From Saprospiraceae bacterium (GTDB lineage: Bacteria; Bacteroidota; Bacteroidia; Chitinophagales; Saprospiraceae), in contig JANQSS010000205.1 of NCBI GenBank assembly GCA_028279185.1, forward strand, positions 124,001 to 188,000: a DNA stretch of 64,000 nt. The letters are read 5' to 3'. Made by a program: the position numbers and the translations under genes. Below the pieces are notes generated by a model that worked only from the letters and a program-made list of their open reading frames with translations, searched no databases and was not told the origin of the DNA. Positions 16,794-26,355 of the stretch are shown here, piece by piece. Position 1 is the stretch's first letter. Each line of letters begins with the position of its first letter.

Positions 16794-19787
16794 ATGCAAG
16801 AGGCTTATGTTTCGTTTTTGCGTAGATATAGCACAATAGGCGTTGTATGTTTTATACAGGCATGCTTTATTTTGATGTCATGCTCTTCCTTATCGCACGC
16901 TCAGGATCCATATCATATAATATATGATGTGAACGACGGATTGCCGAGTGATGAGCTCTACGATTTATATGTCGCAGCTGACAATTTAATTTGGATTGCA
17001 ACAGACAGGGGAATTAGTACTTACGATGGATATGAATTTAAAACGTATTCTCAAAAGGATGGATTAGCATACCCGACGAATTTTAAAGTAATATCGGATC
17101 AATTCAATAGAATTTGGTTTAATGGCTACGATGGATCACTATCGGTTTTTAACAGTGATTCTTTTCACAAGGTAGTTTTCAACGATGCGTATTCAACCTC
17201 TCTGATACCCAAGGATCGTAATTATTTCAATAATGTTGGAGTTGATTCGGCAGGAAGTATTTTTACACACAGACTAAGAGGCTCATATATAGGAAGTAAT
17301 TCAACAATTTACTCAGTTAAAAAAGATGGTAAGCTGGAACAAATCGTGCACCGATTTGATACATTAGGCAAATCGGACACTCATAAATTTACACTAGAAC
17401 GCGCCCAATTTGTCAATACAGATTTTTATCGCATAATGGAAAGGAAAACCTATCTGGATGTCGTATATGAGATTGAGGAAGATAAGATCCTTTTTGCTGT
17501 CCGTAAGAGTATAAATAGGAATAGAAGAAATGGGAGACCAGTTGCCGAACTATTTCTTCTCCACGAAGGAAAGATTCATAAGCTGTTTGAGTCAATAAAT
17601 GAAATTACATCGATCTATGTGGATCACTATTCTAATGTGTTAATATCGACATTCAGCGGCATTCTTATGTATCCAAACGGGGACATTACCCAAAAGCCTC
17701 AAGTTTTGTTTCAGAACACCGCCTTTACCTCTGTGACGCAAGATTATGAAGGGAACTACTGGGCTTCAACAAAATCAGGCTTGATTTTTATCCCTACTTT
17801 GAATATTGACCCTGCGCCATTTAACACAACAATAATTAAAGTTAATCCGCTTGGTCAACATTTAATTTTAAAGACAGCTCACCACGGTGTACGCTGCTTG
17901 AAAAATGGTTCGATTATGCCAAAACTTCTTACTGCTAAATCCTTTAATACTGGAAAATATTTTGACTATAATAATGCAATAATATTGAATTCCGGAAATC
18001 AATTCATCGCAGAGAAGAATAAGGACCTTAAAGTAACTTCGATTGACGAATCGAAAGATATTAGACGTCATAGCGATGAATCTGATTTTTACAACGCCGC
18101 TGAAGTCGTCAGAAATACATTTCGGAATCTCAGAAAGATCCCGAGTATGGATTCATACAAATGGACTCAAACTGTGAATGTAGACCATAATAATAATGTT
18201 TGGATTGGCACCCTAAAGGCCCTTTACGTTATTGAATCGAAAAACCAAAACCATGTAAGGAAGCTATCGGATTCTGTTGCCCTTCTGAACACCCGTATCT
18301 CAGATATAGAAATCAGCGGTGCAAATGATGTTTGGGTATCTACTCTTGGTAATGGTATTGTTCAGTTTTGCAATGGTAAGATATCAACTGTGTTAAACCA
18401 AGAGACTGGACTCTCCTCCGATCTAATTAATCAGATGTATCTTGAAACGGATTCTGTTTTGTGGGTATGTGGCAATAGGGGACTTGACAAGGTCATCATC
18501 AGAAAGCATTCAGGCGATGTGAAATTTATAGTTACTAATTTCAATAATGTTGATGGGTTACCTTCGAATTACGTCTATGATTTTGCTTATTGGGATAAAC
18601 ACTATTGGATTGCAACATCCAAAGGTTTGGCAAAATTTAAGAGCACGGATTCGTTAATAGTCAAAAATAAGCCAACACTCGAGATTACTGCAGTGTTTTC
18701 GGATGGAGAGTACTTTGACACAGATTCTACTCATGTACTTCAACCCAATCAAAACGACGTCACTTTTCGTTTTAAGGGAATTTCATATCGCAAGCCTACC
18801 AGGGGTTTTTATACCTATACCCTGGATGGATATGAAAAACCTACTCAATGGAAATCCACCGATCATCGATACATTGAATATACTAATCTTGCTCCGGGGG
18901 ACTATGTATTTCGTGTAAAAGCAGGTAACAAGTATGATCAATGGTCTGAAGAGAGGACTTTTGGATTCACAATAAGACCTCATTTTACAGACACATGGTG
19001 GTTTTGGTTACTTTGTTTTATAGGAGTTACAGGGGTTTTGAGATACATTTATCTTCGTAGAATACGATATGAAAATCGACTCGCTGAAATCCGGAGGTCA
19101 GCAGCAGAAGCGCACCTCAAAAATGAGATTGCAGAATTGACCAGATTTAGAAATCAATTTAATCCACATTTTATATTCAATGCGTTAAATTCTATTCAAC
19201 AGCATATCTTAGATGATGATGCCATTGGTGCAGCAAATTTTCTGTCTAAATTTTCAAAGCTCATTCGTCAAAGCCTGAATCTCTCTACCGAAGTTTATAT
19301 AACGATAGCAAAAGAGTTTGATTTTCTTGAAAACTATCTGATTCTTGAGCGCCAGAAATTTACTGAAAAATTTCAGTTTGATTTTAAAAATGTGCACGAT
19401 GTAATATTGGATGACTATCTAATTCCACCACTACTGCTGCAGCCTGCCGTAGAAAATGTAATTAAGCACGCTTTTGAAAACACCGAAAATGGTATATTGA
19501 GTATCGAAATTCGAAATCATTCGATGCATGAAGCTTTTATTATACAAATAGTTGATAACGGCCGCAGAGTGAAATCATACGATAAAGCAGACAACCTGGG
19601 GAAAAGGAGGTCTTTAGGGTTAAAGATTATTCGAGATAGAATAGCCTTGCTAAACATTAGCCATCCAAGGGTTTCCTCGTCGTTTGAGCTTGAAAGCGAT
19701 CTGGAAGGAGCTGTTACCGTTGCCAAGTTTGTTATTCCTAAAATTCACGCCTATGAAAATTTTACGAGCAGTAATAATCGAAGATGA
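16794..19787 (+). CDS. Propeller sensor histidine kinase of LytS type
   Basis: A 997-residue membrane kinase. After a signal peptide (ends LSHAQ), a two-component-regulator beta-propeller fills about residues 40-630, with repeats such as DNLIWIATDRGISTYDGYEF, GNYWASTKSGLIFI and NNNVWIGTLKALYVI. A Y_Y_Y domain follows (about 650-720: YTYTLDGYEK, APGDYVFRVKAGN), then one membrane helix (about 734-752). The cytoplasmic part is a His_kinase (LytS/YehU) domain, with the acceptor His about 790 in NQFNPHFIFNALNSI and an HATPase with PPLLLQPAVENVIKHAFEN and VDNGR. Its 3' end overlaps the LytTR regulator gene by 35 bases, so the pair is almost certainly translationally coupled. Confidence 0.93.
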   Translation: MQEAYVSFLRRYSTIGVVCFIQACFILMSCSSLSHAQDPYHIIYDVNDGLPSDELYDLYVAADNLIWIATDRGISTYDGYEFKTYSQKDGLAYPTNFKVISDQFNRIWFNGYDGSLSVFNSDSFHKVVFNDAYSTSLIPKDRNYFNNVGVDSAGSIFTHRLRGSYIGSNSTIYSVKKDGKLEQIVHRFDTLGKSDTHKFTLERAQFVNTDFYRIMERKTYLDVVYEIEEDKILFAVRKSINRNRRNGRPVAELFLLHEGKIHKLFESINEITSIYVDHYSNVLISTFSGILMYPNGDITQKPQVLFQNTAFTSVTQDYEGNYWASTKSGLIFIPTLNIDPAPFNTTIIKVNPLGQHLILKTAHHGVRCLKNGSIMPKLLTAKSFNTGKYFDYNNAIILNSGNQFIAEKNKDLKVTSIDESKDIRRHSDESDFYNAAEVVRNTFRNLRKIPSMDSYKWTQTVNVDHNNNVWIGTLKALYVIESKNQNHVRKLSDSVALLNTRISDIEISGANDVWVSTLGNGIVQFCNGKISTVLNQETGLSSDLINQMYLETDSVLWVCGNRGLDKVIIRKHSGDVKFIVTNFNNVDGLPSNYVYDFAYWDKHYWIATSKGLAKFKSTDSLIVKNKPTLEITAVFSDGEYFDTDSTHVLQPNQNDVTFRFKGISYRKPTRGFYTYTLDGYEKPTQWKSTDHRYIEYTNLAPGDYVFRVKAGNKYDQWSEERTFGFTIRPHFTDTWWFWLLCFIGVTGVLRYIYLRRIRYENRLAEIRRSAAEAHLKNEIAELTRFRNQFNPHFIFNALNSIQQHILDDDAIGAANFLSKFSKLIRQSLNLSTEVYITIAKEFDFLENYLILERQKFTEKFQFDFKNVHDVILDDYLIPPLLLQPAVENVIKHAFENTENGILSIEIRNHSMHEAFIIQIVDNGRRVKSYDKADNLGKRRSLGLKIIRDRIALLNISHPRVSSSFELESDLEGAVTVAKFVIPKIHAYENFTSSNNRR

Positions 19788-20526
19788 GCAATCTGGTCGA
19801 GAAGTGCTCAAGTCTGCGCTCCAAAAATATGTTAAGGGTGTGGATGTTGTGGGTGAGGCGGACAATGTCGAATCTGGTGCAAATATTATAAGGGTTAAAA
19901 AACCGAATTTAGTTTTTCTGGACATTGAACTGCATAGCAAAACGGGTTTTGATGTTTTGGAAAAATGTAGGGACTATGAGTTTAAGGTAATATTTGTTAC
20001 TGCCCATGACGAATTTGCCATTAAAGCGATTCGTTATTCGGCCTTTGATTACTTGTTAAAACCATTGGATATTAATGATCTTAAGGCCTCAATCGAACGA
20101 ATACGACATTTAGATGTTGATCAGCATCAAAATATTCATTTTTTGAAGCGTCAACTTAAAAAAACAAATATCGGTACAGATCAATTGATTATTCCGTCAA
20201 ACCAGGGCTATAAGTTTATCCAGCTAAGTGAACTTTTAGCTCTCAAGGCGGAAGGCGGTTACGTGTTTTTTATTCTTGAGGGAGGTCAGAAGCTTCTTGC
20301 AGCGAAATCGATCGGATACTACGAGGACTTACTTCCGGCAGATGTTTTTTTTCGAATTCACAAATCGCACATTATTAATTTAACTAAAATAAAAACCATT
20401 GATTCGGGGCGTACAGGTTATGTGCACCTTATTAGCGGTGCAACTTTCAGCATAGCAGCTAGAAGAAAATCTAAGTTAATTCGCCATTATAATGTATCTA
20501 TGAAGAGGTCGTCTGGTCTTCGATGA
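19753..20526 (+). CDS. LytTR-family response regulator
   Basis: A 257-residue response regulator from the ATG at 19753 (MKILRAVIIEDEQSG). The receiver has the acidic pair in IIEDE, acceptor Asp57 in VFLDIEL, and a threonine and lysine in VTAHDE and YLLKPLDINDL. After a linker, the LytTR DNA-binding domain (about residues 150-250) has LIIPSNQGYKFIQLSELLAL, EGGYVFFIL and FFRIHKSHIINLTKIK. It overlaps the propeller kinase gene at 16794-19787 and is its evident partner. The target promoters cannot be read from the window; the neighbouring secreted proteins at 21362-24517 are possible targets. Confidence 0.94.
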   Translation: MKILRAVIIEDEQSGREVLKSALQKYVKGVDVVGEADNVESGANIIRVKKPNLVFLDIELHSKTGFDVLEKCRDYEFKVIFVTAHDEFAIKAIRYSAFDYLLKPLDINDLKASIERIRHLDVDQHQNIHFLKRQLKKTNIGTDQLIIPSNQGYKFIQLSELLALKAEGGYVFFILEGGQKLLAAKSIGYYEDLLPADVFFRIHKSHIINLTKIKTIDSGRTGYVHLISGATFSIAARRKSKLIRHYNVSMKRSSGLR

Positions 20527-21361
20527 CGATAGATGAAAAATCAAATTTTACCTCTTGGTATTATTCATAAATATTGTCAATGGACCAACGCATCAGAGTC
20601 TGTATTACACTCATATCTAAAGTCGAGGATGAGTGTTGGCCACAATAATGCTTAGAAAAGGGTTGACAATTGCGACTATCATCTACGATTTTCCTTCAAC
20701 CTTTCATGCACGCCTTTTGCTTCTTCTCAAAGCTCGCGGCGGGGAGGGGCAAGCACATACTAGGTTGGGGCCACTGTTATTCACGTGTATCAGATCGCTA
20801 CAAACAAGGTGAAGAATACCAACCCCGATAAGTGTTTAATAACGGAATGCCAGAAATATTATGTACTCCGAAGTTCATAATAAAAACGATAGCACAAAAT
20901 GTGTATATTCTGAATATACATTAAACTGGAAGCCAAATTTTGACTCCTCCAGCTTTCTCTTCATGGGGCATGATCAGTTCATTTAACCACATTAACACAG
21001 AACACGTATTTCCAAGTAGCAAGGAAATAAACGAGGCTAATGGGAATGCATTTTCGGATCTTCATAATTTATATCCAACAAGGTTCGGAGCTAACTCAGT
21101 GAAAAGCAATTTTCCCTTTAATTGAGGTAGCAGGAGCCAATCAGATATTATTATTGACACGATTATAGCTTAATTCTACACGCTTAACAAGACGGGTCTG
21201 ATATTACTATACACAGTGATGTCGAAATTATTACTATTGCTTCGTATTAATGCCTGAATCATGACGATTTAATGAATCAAGTGAGGATGGGGTCAGTACG
21301 ACCTTATTCAATAGGTAGTATCAATTTTTATCGTGAACCATGTAGTTAAAAACTATCTAAC
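20527..21361. other. Long non-coding stretch
   Basis: About 835 bases between the LytTR regulator and the first T9SS paralog. The only open frame longer than 60 codons (20940-21125) has no protein-like composition. No RNA gene or repeat was recognised. Given the length, regulatory sequence or a decayed gene is possible. Confidence 0.35.
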
Positions 21362-22378
21362 ATGAAATTAAAAAAATATAAAAGACCGGTGTTGATTTAT
21401 ATCATTTTGGTGCTCAATAGTATGACATTCACTGCTCTATGTCAAGAGTATAATTCGAGAATTTGTCCTCCTAATCTGATTTTAAATCCGGAATTCGAAA
21501 TATTCAATGGGTGCAATGTCGATTACCCGGACTGCACTTACGGTAATATTGGCAATTGTGTTCAAAATTGGAGCATTGATCATGGGACCCCCCATCATCA
21601 TACCGTCATTTGTCCAGTCATTGACCTTGATCCTCCACCTAATTCATTCATTAGGTGCGCCAGTAAAAATGATAATGAAGGAGAAGGAGTATTTCAATTG
21701 GTTGAATTGACTCCCGGAGCTACATATCAAATGTGTCTATGGATTAACTCCTCGACCAACACTTCGGCCCAAAGTAGTGTCAGAATATCCCTTGCAGATA
21801 ATAGCCCTGGTTTACCCGGTCAAGGTATATGCAGAGCCCTTCCTGGGCCGGGATTTATTGATGTCTTCAATGAAAATGCCATTAACTTTATCAACGGCTG
21901 GCACTTTAGATCTTTTTTGTTTACCGTCCCGTCAGAATCCTTGTTTGATCGAATTATACTGAGGAGAATCGGGGGAGATGATACGACTGCTCGACTTTCG
22001 AGCTTTGATAATATTACCATGTTTGAAATTCCTGTTAGTCCTGCGTACCCTCCTCAAATGCTTGATCACTGTTGCTTGGAGGTTCCGTGCGGAATAGCTC
22101 TTGGTCTTAATCCAAATAGGCAAGGAAGTTCGCCATCGGATATAGCTACATGGCAGGTAAATATATATCCTAACCCAGCAACTGAAAAGGAATTGTATAT
22201 TTCTTCAAATGAAGAAATATCGGAAGTCTACATTTATGATACTGCTGGCAGGTTAGTCTCACTTATTCATGATGGAGGAAAATATATTGACCTCACTTCT
22301 TTCCAGCAAGGTAACTATCTACTTAGGATTGTAAACCACAAGGCTGAGACAAGCACGCATCAGGTAACTATAGAATGA
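21362..22378 (+). CDS. Secreted protein with T9SS type A sorting domain (paralog A)
   Basis: A 338-residue secreted protein. The signal peptide ends TALCQE. The mature N-terminus has a cysteine-rich signature with NLILNPEFEIFNGCN, then GNIGNCVQNWSIDHGTPHH, followed by a jelly-roll-like region (EGVFQLVELTPGATYQMCLWI) that resembles carbohydrate-binding or lectin-like folds. The last 75 residues are a T9SS type A sorting domain (IYPNPATEKELYI, EVYIYDTAGRLV, FQQGNYLLRIVN). It is a paralog of the protein encoded at 23261-24517; the two flank a tail-fibre-like gene. The role is probably surface adhesion or glycan binding; this is inferred from fold, not shown. Confidence 0.85.
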   Translation: MKLKKYKRPVLIYIILVLNSMTFTALCQEYNSRICPPNLILNPEFEIFNGCNVDYPDCTYGNIGNCVQNWSIDHGTPHHHTVICPVIDLDPPPNSFIRCASKNDNEGEGVFQLVELTPGATYQMCLWINSSTNTSAQSSVRISLADNSPGLPGQGICRALPGPGFIDVFNENAINFINGWHFRSFLFTVPSESLFDRIILRRIGGDDTTARLSSFDNITMFEIPVSPAYPPQMLDHCCLEVPCGIALGLNPNRQGSSPSDIATWQVNIYPNPATEKELYISSNEEISEVYIYDTAGRLVSLIHDGGKYIDLTSFQQGNYLLRIVNHKAETSTHQVTIE

Positions 22379-22489
22379 CAGTCCATATAAAATTGAAATA
22401 TCTGGAATCATTTGGCACTGTTATCGGGTTGATTTCAATCTTTTCTGATAGCCGCATTTCAATAAACATTTAATTAAATAGTGAATATA

Positions 22490-23182
22490 ATGAAGTACTT
22501 TTTTCTAATGTTTTGCATAGGACTAATTTCTTTAACATTGACAGGGCAGCCTTGGGAAGACACAGGTCAATTTAATAACGCAGGTAGTCAAACTTACAGA
22601 CTAGGAGAAACTGCGATTGGTACGCAAGCCGGGTCGGCTATGTTTACGGTCAGCAATGAATCTATGGCTAGTCCTTTTCTGATGTTTATTGAATGTCACG
22701 CAGACAACGGTACTAGAAAAGCGCTAACCGTAAGGGATTTCACAAACACGGAGCCGCAAGATAATTTTCAGATTATGGCAACTGGGCAAACGTTCATTGG
22801 AACCAGCCAATACCGCTCTCAATTGGATAATGGTAGCACCCCGTATCCTTGGCAAGCGATGTTATGGGTAAATGGCAAGATTTATTCAGAAGAACTTGTT
22901 GTGAAAAATTATGGCAACTGGCCAGACTACGTGTTCAGTCCCGATTATGATTTGATGAGCCTGGCCAACCTGGAAGAATATATCAAGCTGAATTGTCACT
23001 TGCCAGGTATTCCAAGTGAAGATGAAGTAGAAGCACAAGGTGGTATAATGACTTCCGAAGTATTAAAAGGAACACTTAGGAAAGTCGAGGAGCTAACTCT
23101 TTATCTCATCGAATTGAATAAAAAAGTTGAATCACTGGAAGCGGAGAATGTTAAGTTCAAAAATCGACTTGACGCACTATAA
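22490..23182 (+). CDS. Exported tail-fibre-like protein with C-terminal coiled coil
   Basis: A 230-residue exported protein from the ATG at 22490 (a GTG three codons earlier is less likely). The signal peptide ends LTLTGQ. The central part is Gly/Asn/Thr-rich beta structure, like phage-fibre stalks. The C-terminal block has the widespread Bacteroidota signature WPDYVFSPDYDLMSL, then LEEYIKLNCHLPGIPS and a final coiled coil (VEELTLYLIELNKKVESLEA). In related proteins this block resembles the trimerising, often self-cleaving tail-fibre chaperone region. It has no T9SS sorting domain. It sits between two T9SS paralogs and may form a surface fibre with them. Confidence 0.75.
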   Translation: MKYFFLMFCIGLISLTLTGQPWEDTGQFNNAGSQTYRLGETAIGTQAGSAMFTVSNESMASPFLMFIECHADNGTRKALTVRDFTNTEPQDNFQIMATGQTFIGTSQYRSQLDNGSTPYPWQAMLWVNGKIYSEELVVKNYGNWPDYVFSPDYDLMSLANLEEYIKLNCHLPGIPSEDEVEAQGGIMTSEVLKGTLRKVEELTLYLIELNKKVESLEAENVKFKNRLDAL

Positions 23183-23260
23183 TATTGAAAAACGAAACTA
23201 TATCCGCAACGAGCAAGAAGAATCTATTCGATTAGAACATTTACATAAGTTTTCGAAATA

Positions 23261-24517
23261 ATGGTATTAAATAAAAAGTGTATGTCCAAATGCATTGTGA
23301 TGATTCTACTCTTTTGCATGATATCTGTTTCATGTTTTTCTCAGAAAGAATCACGATTGCCATGTGTGTTTTCTTCTAATTTAATAGAGAATCCAACATT
23401 CGAGTTAAACAACGGCTGTAATATAAATCCAAATTCCTGTGGTGGATCTGGGAATATCGGGAATTGTGTGCCCAACTGGAATATTAATCATGGAACGCCG
23501 CATTTATTTACAGATAGTTGCTCATCAATTTCTTTTCCAAACACAAACTCTTTCGTTCGGTGTTTTAGTTCAGTTTTAACTGGGCAAGGAGAGGGTGTGT
23601 TCCAGCTTGTCTCATTGACTCCTGGAGTAACATATCAAATGTGTTTATGGATTAGAAATCACGCTCTATTTCCAGTGGGAACAGCTGTTATATCACTTGG
23701 AAACAATAATAGCACTACTGGATTGCCACAAAATCAACAATGTTTCGGTTTGCCTGGTGCTCGCATGGATATTTACCAGGAAAATTCAAACAATTTTGCA
23801 AATGGCTGGAACAGAAGATTGTTTAGATTCACCATGCCCCTAAACGCCAACTTTGATCGTATTATTTTTTGGGCAGCTGGGGGTGCTCGGATCGGTTTTG
23901 ATAATATTTCTCTTGTTCCTTTGGATGACAGGGACCTTTGTTTACCCAATTGGACAGTTACTAATCCCGGAGAACAAATAGAGGGAGGCGTGCACACGTA
24001 TACTGATTTTATAAGAATTGAATCTAGCAACCCCAATGGATTGCCAATAACAACGAATGGCAACTCTAGCGTAATACTTCAAGCAGGAAATTGTATCACC
24101 ATCAAACCAGGTTTCAATTCTGCGGTCAATGGTTTTAACAGTGCAGTATACAGGATAGTAGATACTTGTGTCATTAAACCCAATGAAAGTTGTTGTTTTG
24201 CCGATCCATGCCCTATGAGTTCGGATTTAATGACAGCGACAGAGTCGGAATTATATAAGCAAATGGAGGGCCAGACAAGTCATGATTCATGGGAATTAAG
24301 AATATTCCCAAACCCTGTTTCCGGAAACGATCTGTATATTTCGACCAATGAAAATATTGCTGAAGTTCGAATAATGGATAGATTGGGTAAACTTATTTCA
24401 TTCAATAAAGGGAATAGACAACACATTGATATTTCTCCACTTGAAAGCGGACTATATTTTATAAAAGCAGTAAGCCAAAGTGGGCAAACACAAACTCAAG
24501 TGATAATAAGAGAATAA
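23261..24517 (+). CDS. Secreted protein with T9SS type A sorting domain (paralog B)
   Basis: A 418-residue paralog of the protein at 21362-22378, starting at the ATG 23261 (23282 is possible). The signal peptide ends VSCFSQ. It shares the signature NLIENPTFELNNGCN, GNIGNCVPNWNINHGTPH and EGVFQLVSLTPGVTYQMCLWI. Unlike paralog A it has an extra segment of about 70 residues (VLQAGNCITIKPGFNSAVNG) resembling the 3-coathanger stack domain, then a T9SS type A domain (IFPNPVSGNDLYI, EVRIMDRLGKLI, LESGLYFIKAVS). It is likely exposed at the surface. Duplication plus domain gain is the simplest history. Confidence 0.85.
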   Translation: MVLNKKCMSKCIVMILLFCMISVSCFSQKESRLPCVFSSNLIENPTFELNNGCNINPNSCGGSGNIGNCVPNWNINHGTPHLFTDSCSSISFPNTNSFVRCFSSVLTGQGEGVFQLVSLTPGVTYQMCLWIRNHALFPVGTAVISLGNNNSTTGLPQNQQCFGLPGARMDIYQENSNNFANGWNRRLFRFTMPLNANFDRIIFWAAGGARIGFDNISLVPLDDRDLCLPNWTVTNPGEQIEGGVHTYTDFIRIESSNPNGLPITTNGNSSVILQAGNCITIKPGFNSAVNGFNSAVYRIVDTCVIKPNESCCFADPCPMSSDLMTATESELYKQMEGQTSHDSWELRIFPNPVSGNDLYISTNENIAEVRIMDRLGKLISFNKGNRQHIDISPLESGLYFIKAVSQSGQTQTQVIIRE

Positions 24518-25102
24518 ATTGGTTCGGGTTGTCATAGATTAGACTTCCATAGTTTTTTCAGATAAAATCACGACCTCTATGACCCAATATAACCCAACTC
24601 TATGTAGCCAAGGATAATGCTGGAACCATAATCACAGAATAAAACATTTAATATTGAACCGTTCAAAATATTGAAACAGCGATTGTATAGTAGCAGCAAA
24701 ACAAACTTGAATAAATAGTAAAACAAAATATATTTCTTTGCACTGCAGAAGTGAACACTGTGCCAAGCAGTATATTCGCTACAGCCAGCAGGACTATGGC
24801 TAAAATGTTAAAATTTATATTGATCATATAGCTTATTTACAAAAGCTAATACTAATGACATTCGGGTGCAGTCTATTATCATAAGGGCACATACAAAGTG
24901 CAGAACATTTTGAGTCCATGACTGAAAGCTTCCTCTGATACCATACAAAATTAATTTCCGAAAACATGAAAAATTCATAGTCGGCGGAAAATTGACATAC
25001 GGCCAAATTCTATGATTCTACAACCACATTGTCCGTCGTATTCAAATTATAGTCTTTGTGAAATATTATGTTTCATCGTATCGAAAATGCCAATAAATTT
25101 CG
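24518..25102. other. Non-coding stretch between convergent genes
   Basis: About 585 bases between the rightward T9SS paralog and the leftward pirin gene. No open frame, RNA gene or clear hairpin terminator was recognised. Confidence 0.4.
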
Positions 25103-26062
25103 TCAATTCACTTCATCCGGATTTCCCATTTTCCCACTTTGATAGTCAGCGATACATTGATGAATTTCTTCTTCCGAATTCATAACGAAAGGACCGTAGG
25201 AGTACACCGGCTCATTGAGGGGCTGCCCGCCAAGAACTAGAATTTCGGCGCCTTCTTTTGAATAAATACTGATATTGGGCTCGCCTCGCTGATACAGTGC
25301 AATTTGATTGGTTTTTAATTTTTGTTGATCAACGAGTTCAAGGTCTCCACTAATAGAATATACAAATGCATTGTGTTGCGGATTAGTCGGAATATCTATC
25401 CGGCCATTTTCGGCCATTTGAATGTGGAAATAAAATGCCGGGGAAAGTAATTCAATTTTAGATTTTGCATCAAGTAATTCTCCTAATATGATCTTGGCAG
25501 AATAATTTTCATTTGATATAAAATCCATTTTGTCGTCCTTGTGGACGTGTGTTGTTGGTGCAATATGTTTATATTTTGCTGGCATATTTAACCATATTTG
25601 AAAGCCGTGGTAATTCCCACCTTTTTCCTGTAACAATTTTCCCGATTCTTCCATGTGTATTGCACCGCGACCCGAACTGAAGAGCATAAAGTCGCCTTTT
25701 CCTATTTGAAAATCGTATTTTAAACTGTCTTTGTGATGTCCTGTTCCTTCTAGAAAATATGTCGTGGGAATCACACCGGCATGCGGATGTGCATCAACAC
25801 GTAATGGGTCAGCGCCCTGTTTAATTTCAACCGGGCCAAATTCGTCAAATAGCACGAATGGTGAGACATAATCAAGATGATCTCCAGCAAAAGCCCGTAT
25901 TATTGGTAAGGTTCCCACCTTTGTTCGGCTGGAATTTAAAATACGGTATATCCTTCGTTGACCAGAAGTAGATATCAGTCCGCTCAGACCAGAAATGGTA
26001 CCAGGCGCCGCAATTGTAGCACCAACAATTGCCGATCCTTTTATGAATTTTCGTCTTTTCAT
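25103..26062 (-). CDS. Pirin-family bicupin with twin-arginine signal
   Basis: A 319-residue pirin-like protein. The N-terminus MKRRKFIKGSAIVGATIAA has the twin-arginine consensus followed by a hydrophobic stretch, so it should be folded in the cytoplasm and exported by Tat, or stay membrane-bound. The N-terminal cupin has the metal ligands in DAHPHAGVIPTTYFLEGTGHH and the GRGAIHMEES strand. The second cupin ends with LVLGGQPLNEPVYSYGPFVMNS, typical of pirins. Some pirins act as quercetin dioxygenases; most are uncharacterised, and export is unusual for the family. TatA is encoded at 1937-2161. Confidence 0.88.
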   Translation of the reverse strand: MKRRKFIKGSAIVGATIAAPGTISGLSGLISTSGQRRIYRILNSSRTKVGTLPIIRAFAGDHLDYVSPFVLFDEFGPVEIKQGADPLRVDAHPHAGVIPTTYFLEGTGHHKDSLKYDFQIGKGDFMLFSSGRGAIHMEESGKLLQEKGGNYHGFQIWLNMPAKYKHIAPTTHVHKDDKMDFISNENYSAKIILGELLDAKSKIELLSPAFYFHIQMAENGRIDIPTNPQHNAFVYSISGDLELVDQQKLKTNQIALYQRGEPNISIYSKEGAEILVLGGQPLNEPVYSYGPFVMNSEEEIHQCIADYQSGKMGNPDEVN

Positions 26063-26355
26063 AAATTAGTCTGTTTGACAAATCAAACGAGTAAATTACC
26101 ATCAATGTTCATTATAACATACTTCGTGTTAGGTCACACCGTAGTTTGAACAAACTTAATGTGGACGAAGTATGAAAGGTAGTGAGCAATTCCTGCTGCC
26201 ATACCGATGGTTGGATACCTAAATAATCTTGTGGTAGTTCTGGTCTAAACAAGGCTCAGGTTCAAACTGATAGCTGTGAAGTGATGGATTAAAAGCCGCT
26301 GGGGACAGCCTACAATTTCGTCAAAAGTAGTCGTCAATTGAGGCTTGACAAAGCA

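Noticed and set aside
20940-21125. 61-codon frame in the gap after the LytTR regulator
   Set aside because: No homology recognised, low-complexity composition and no gene context.
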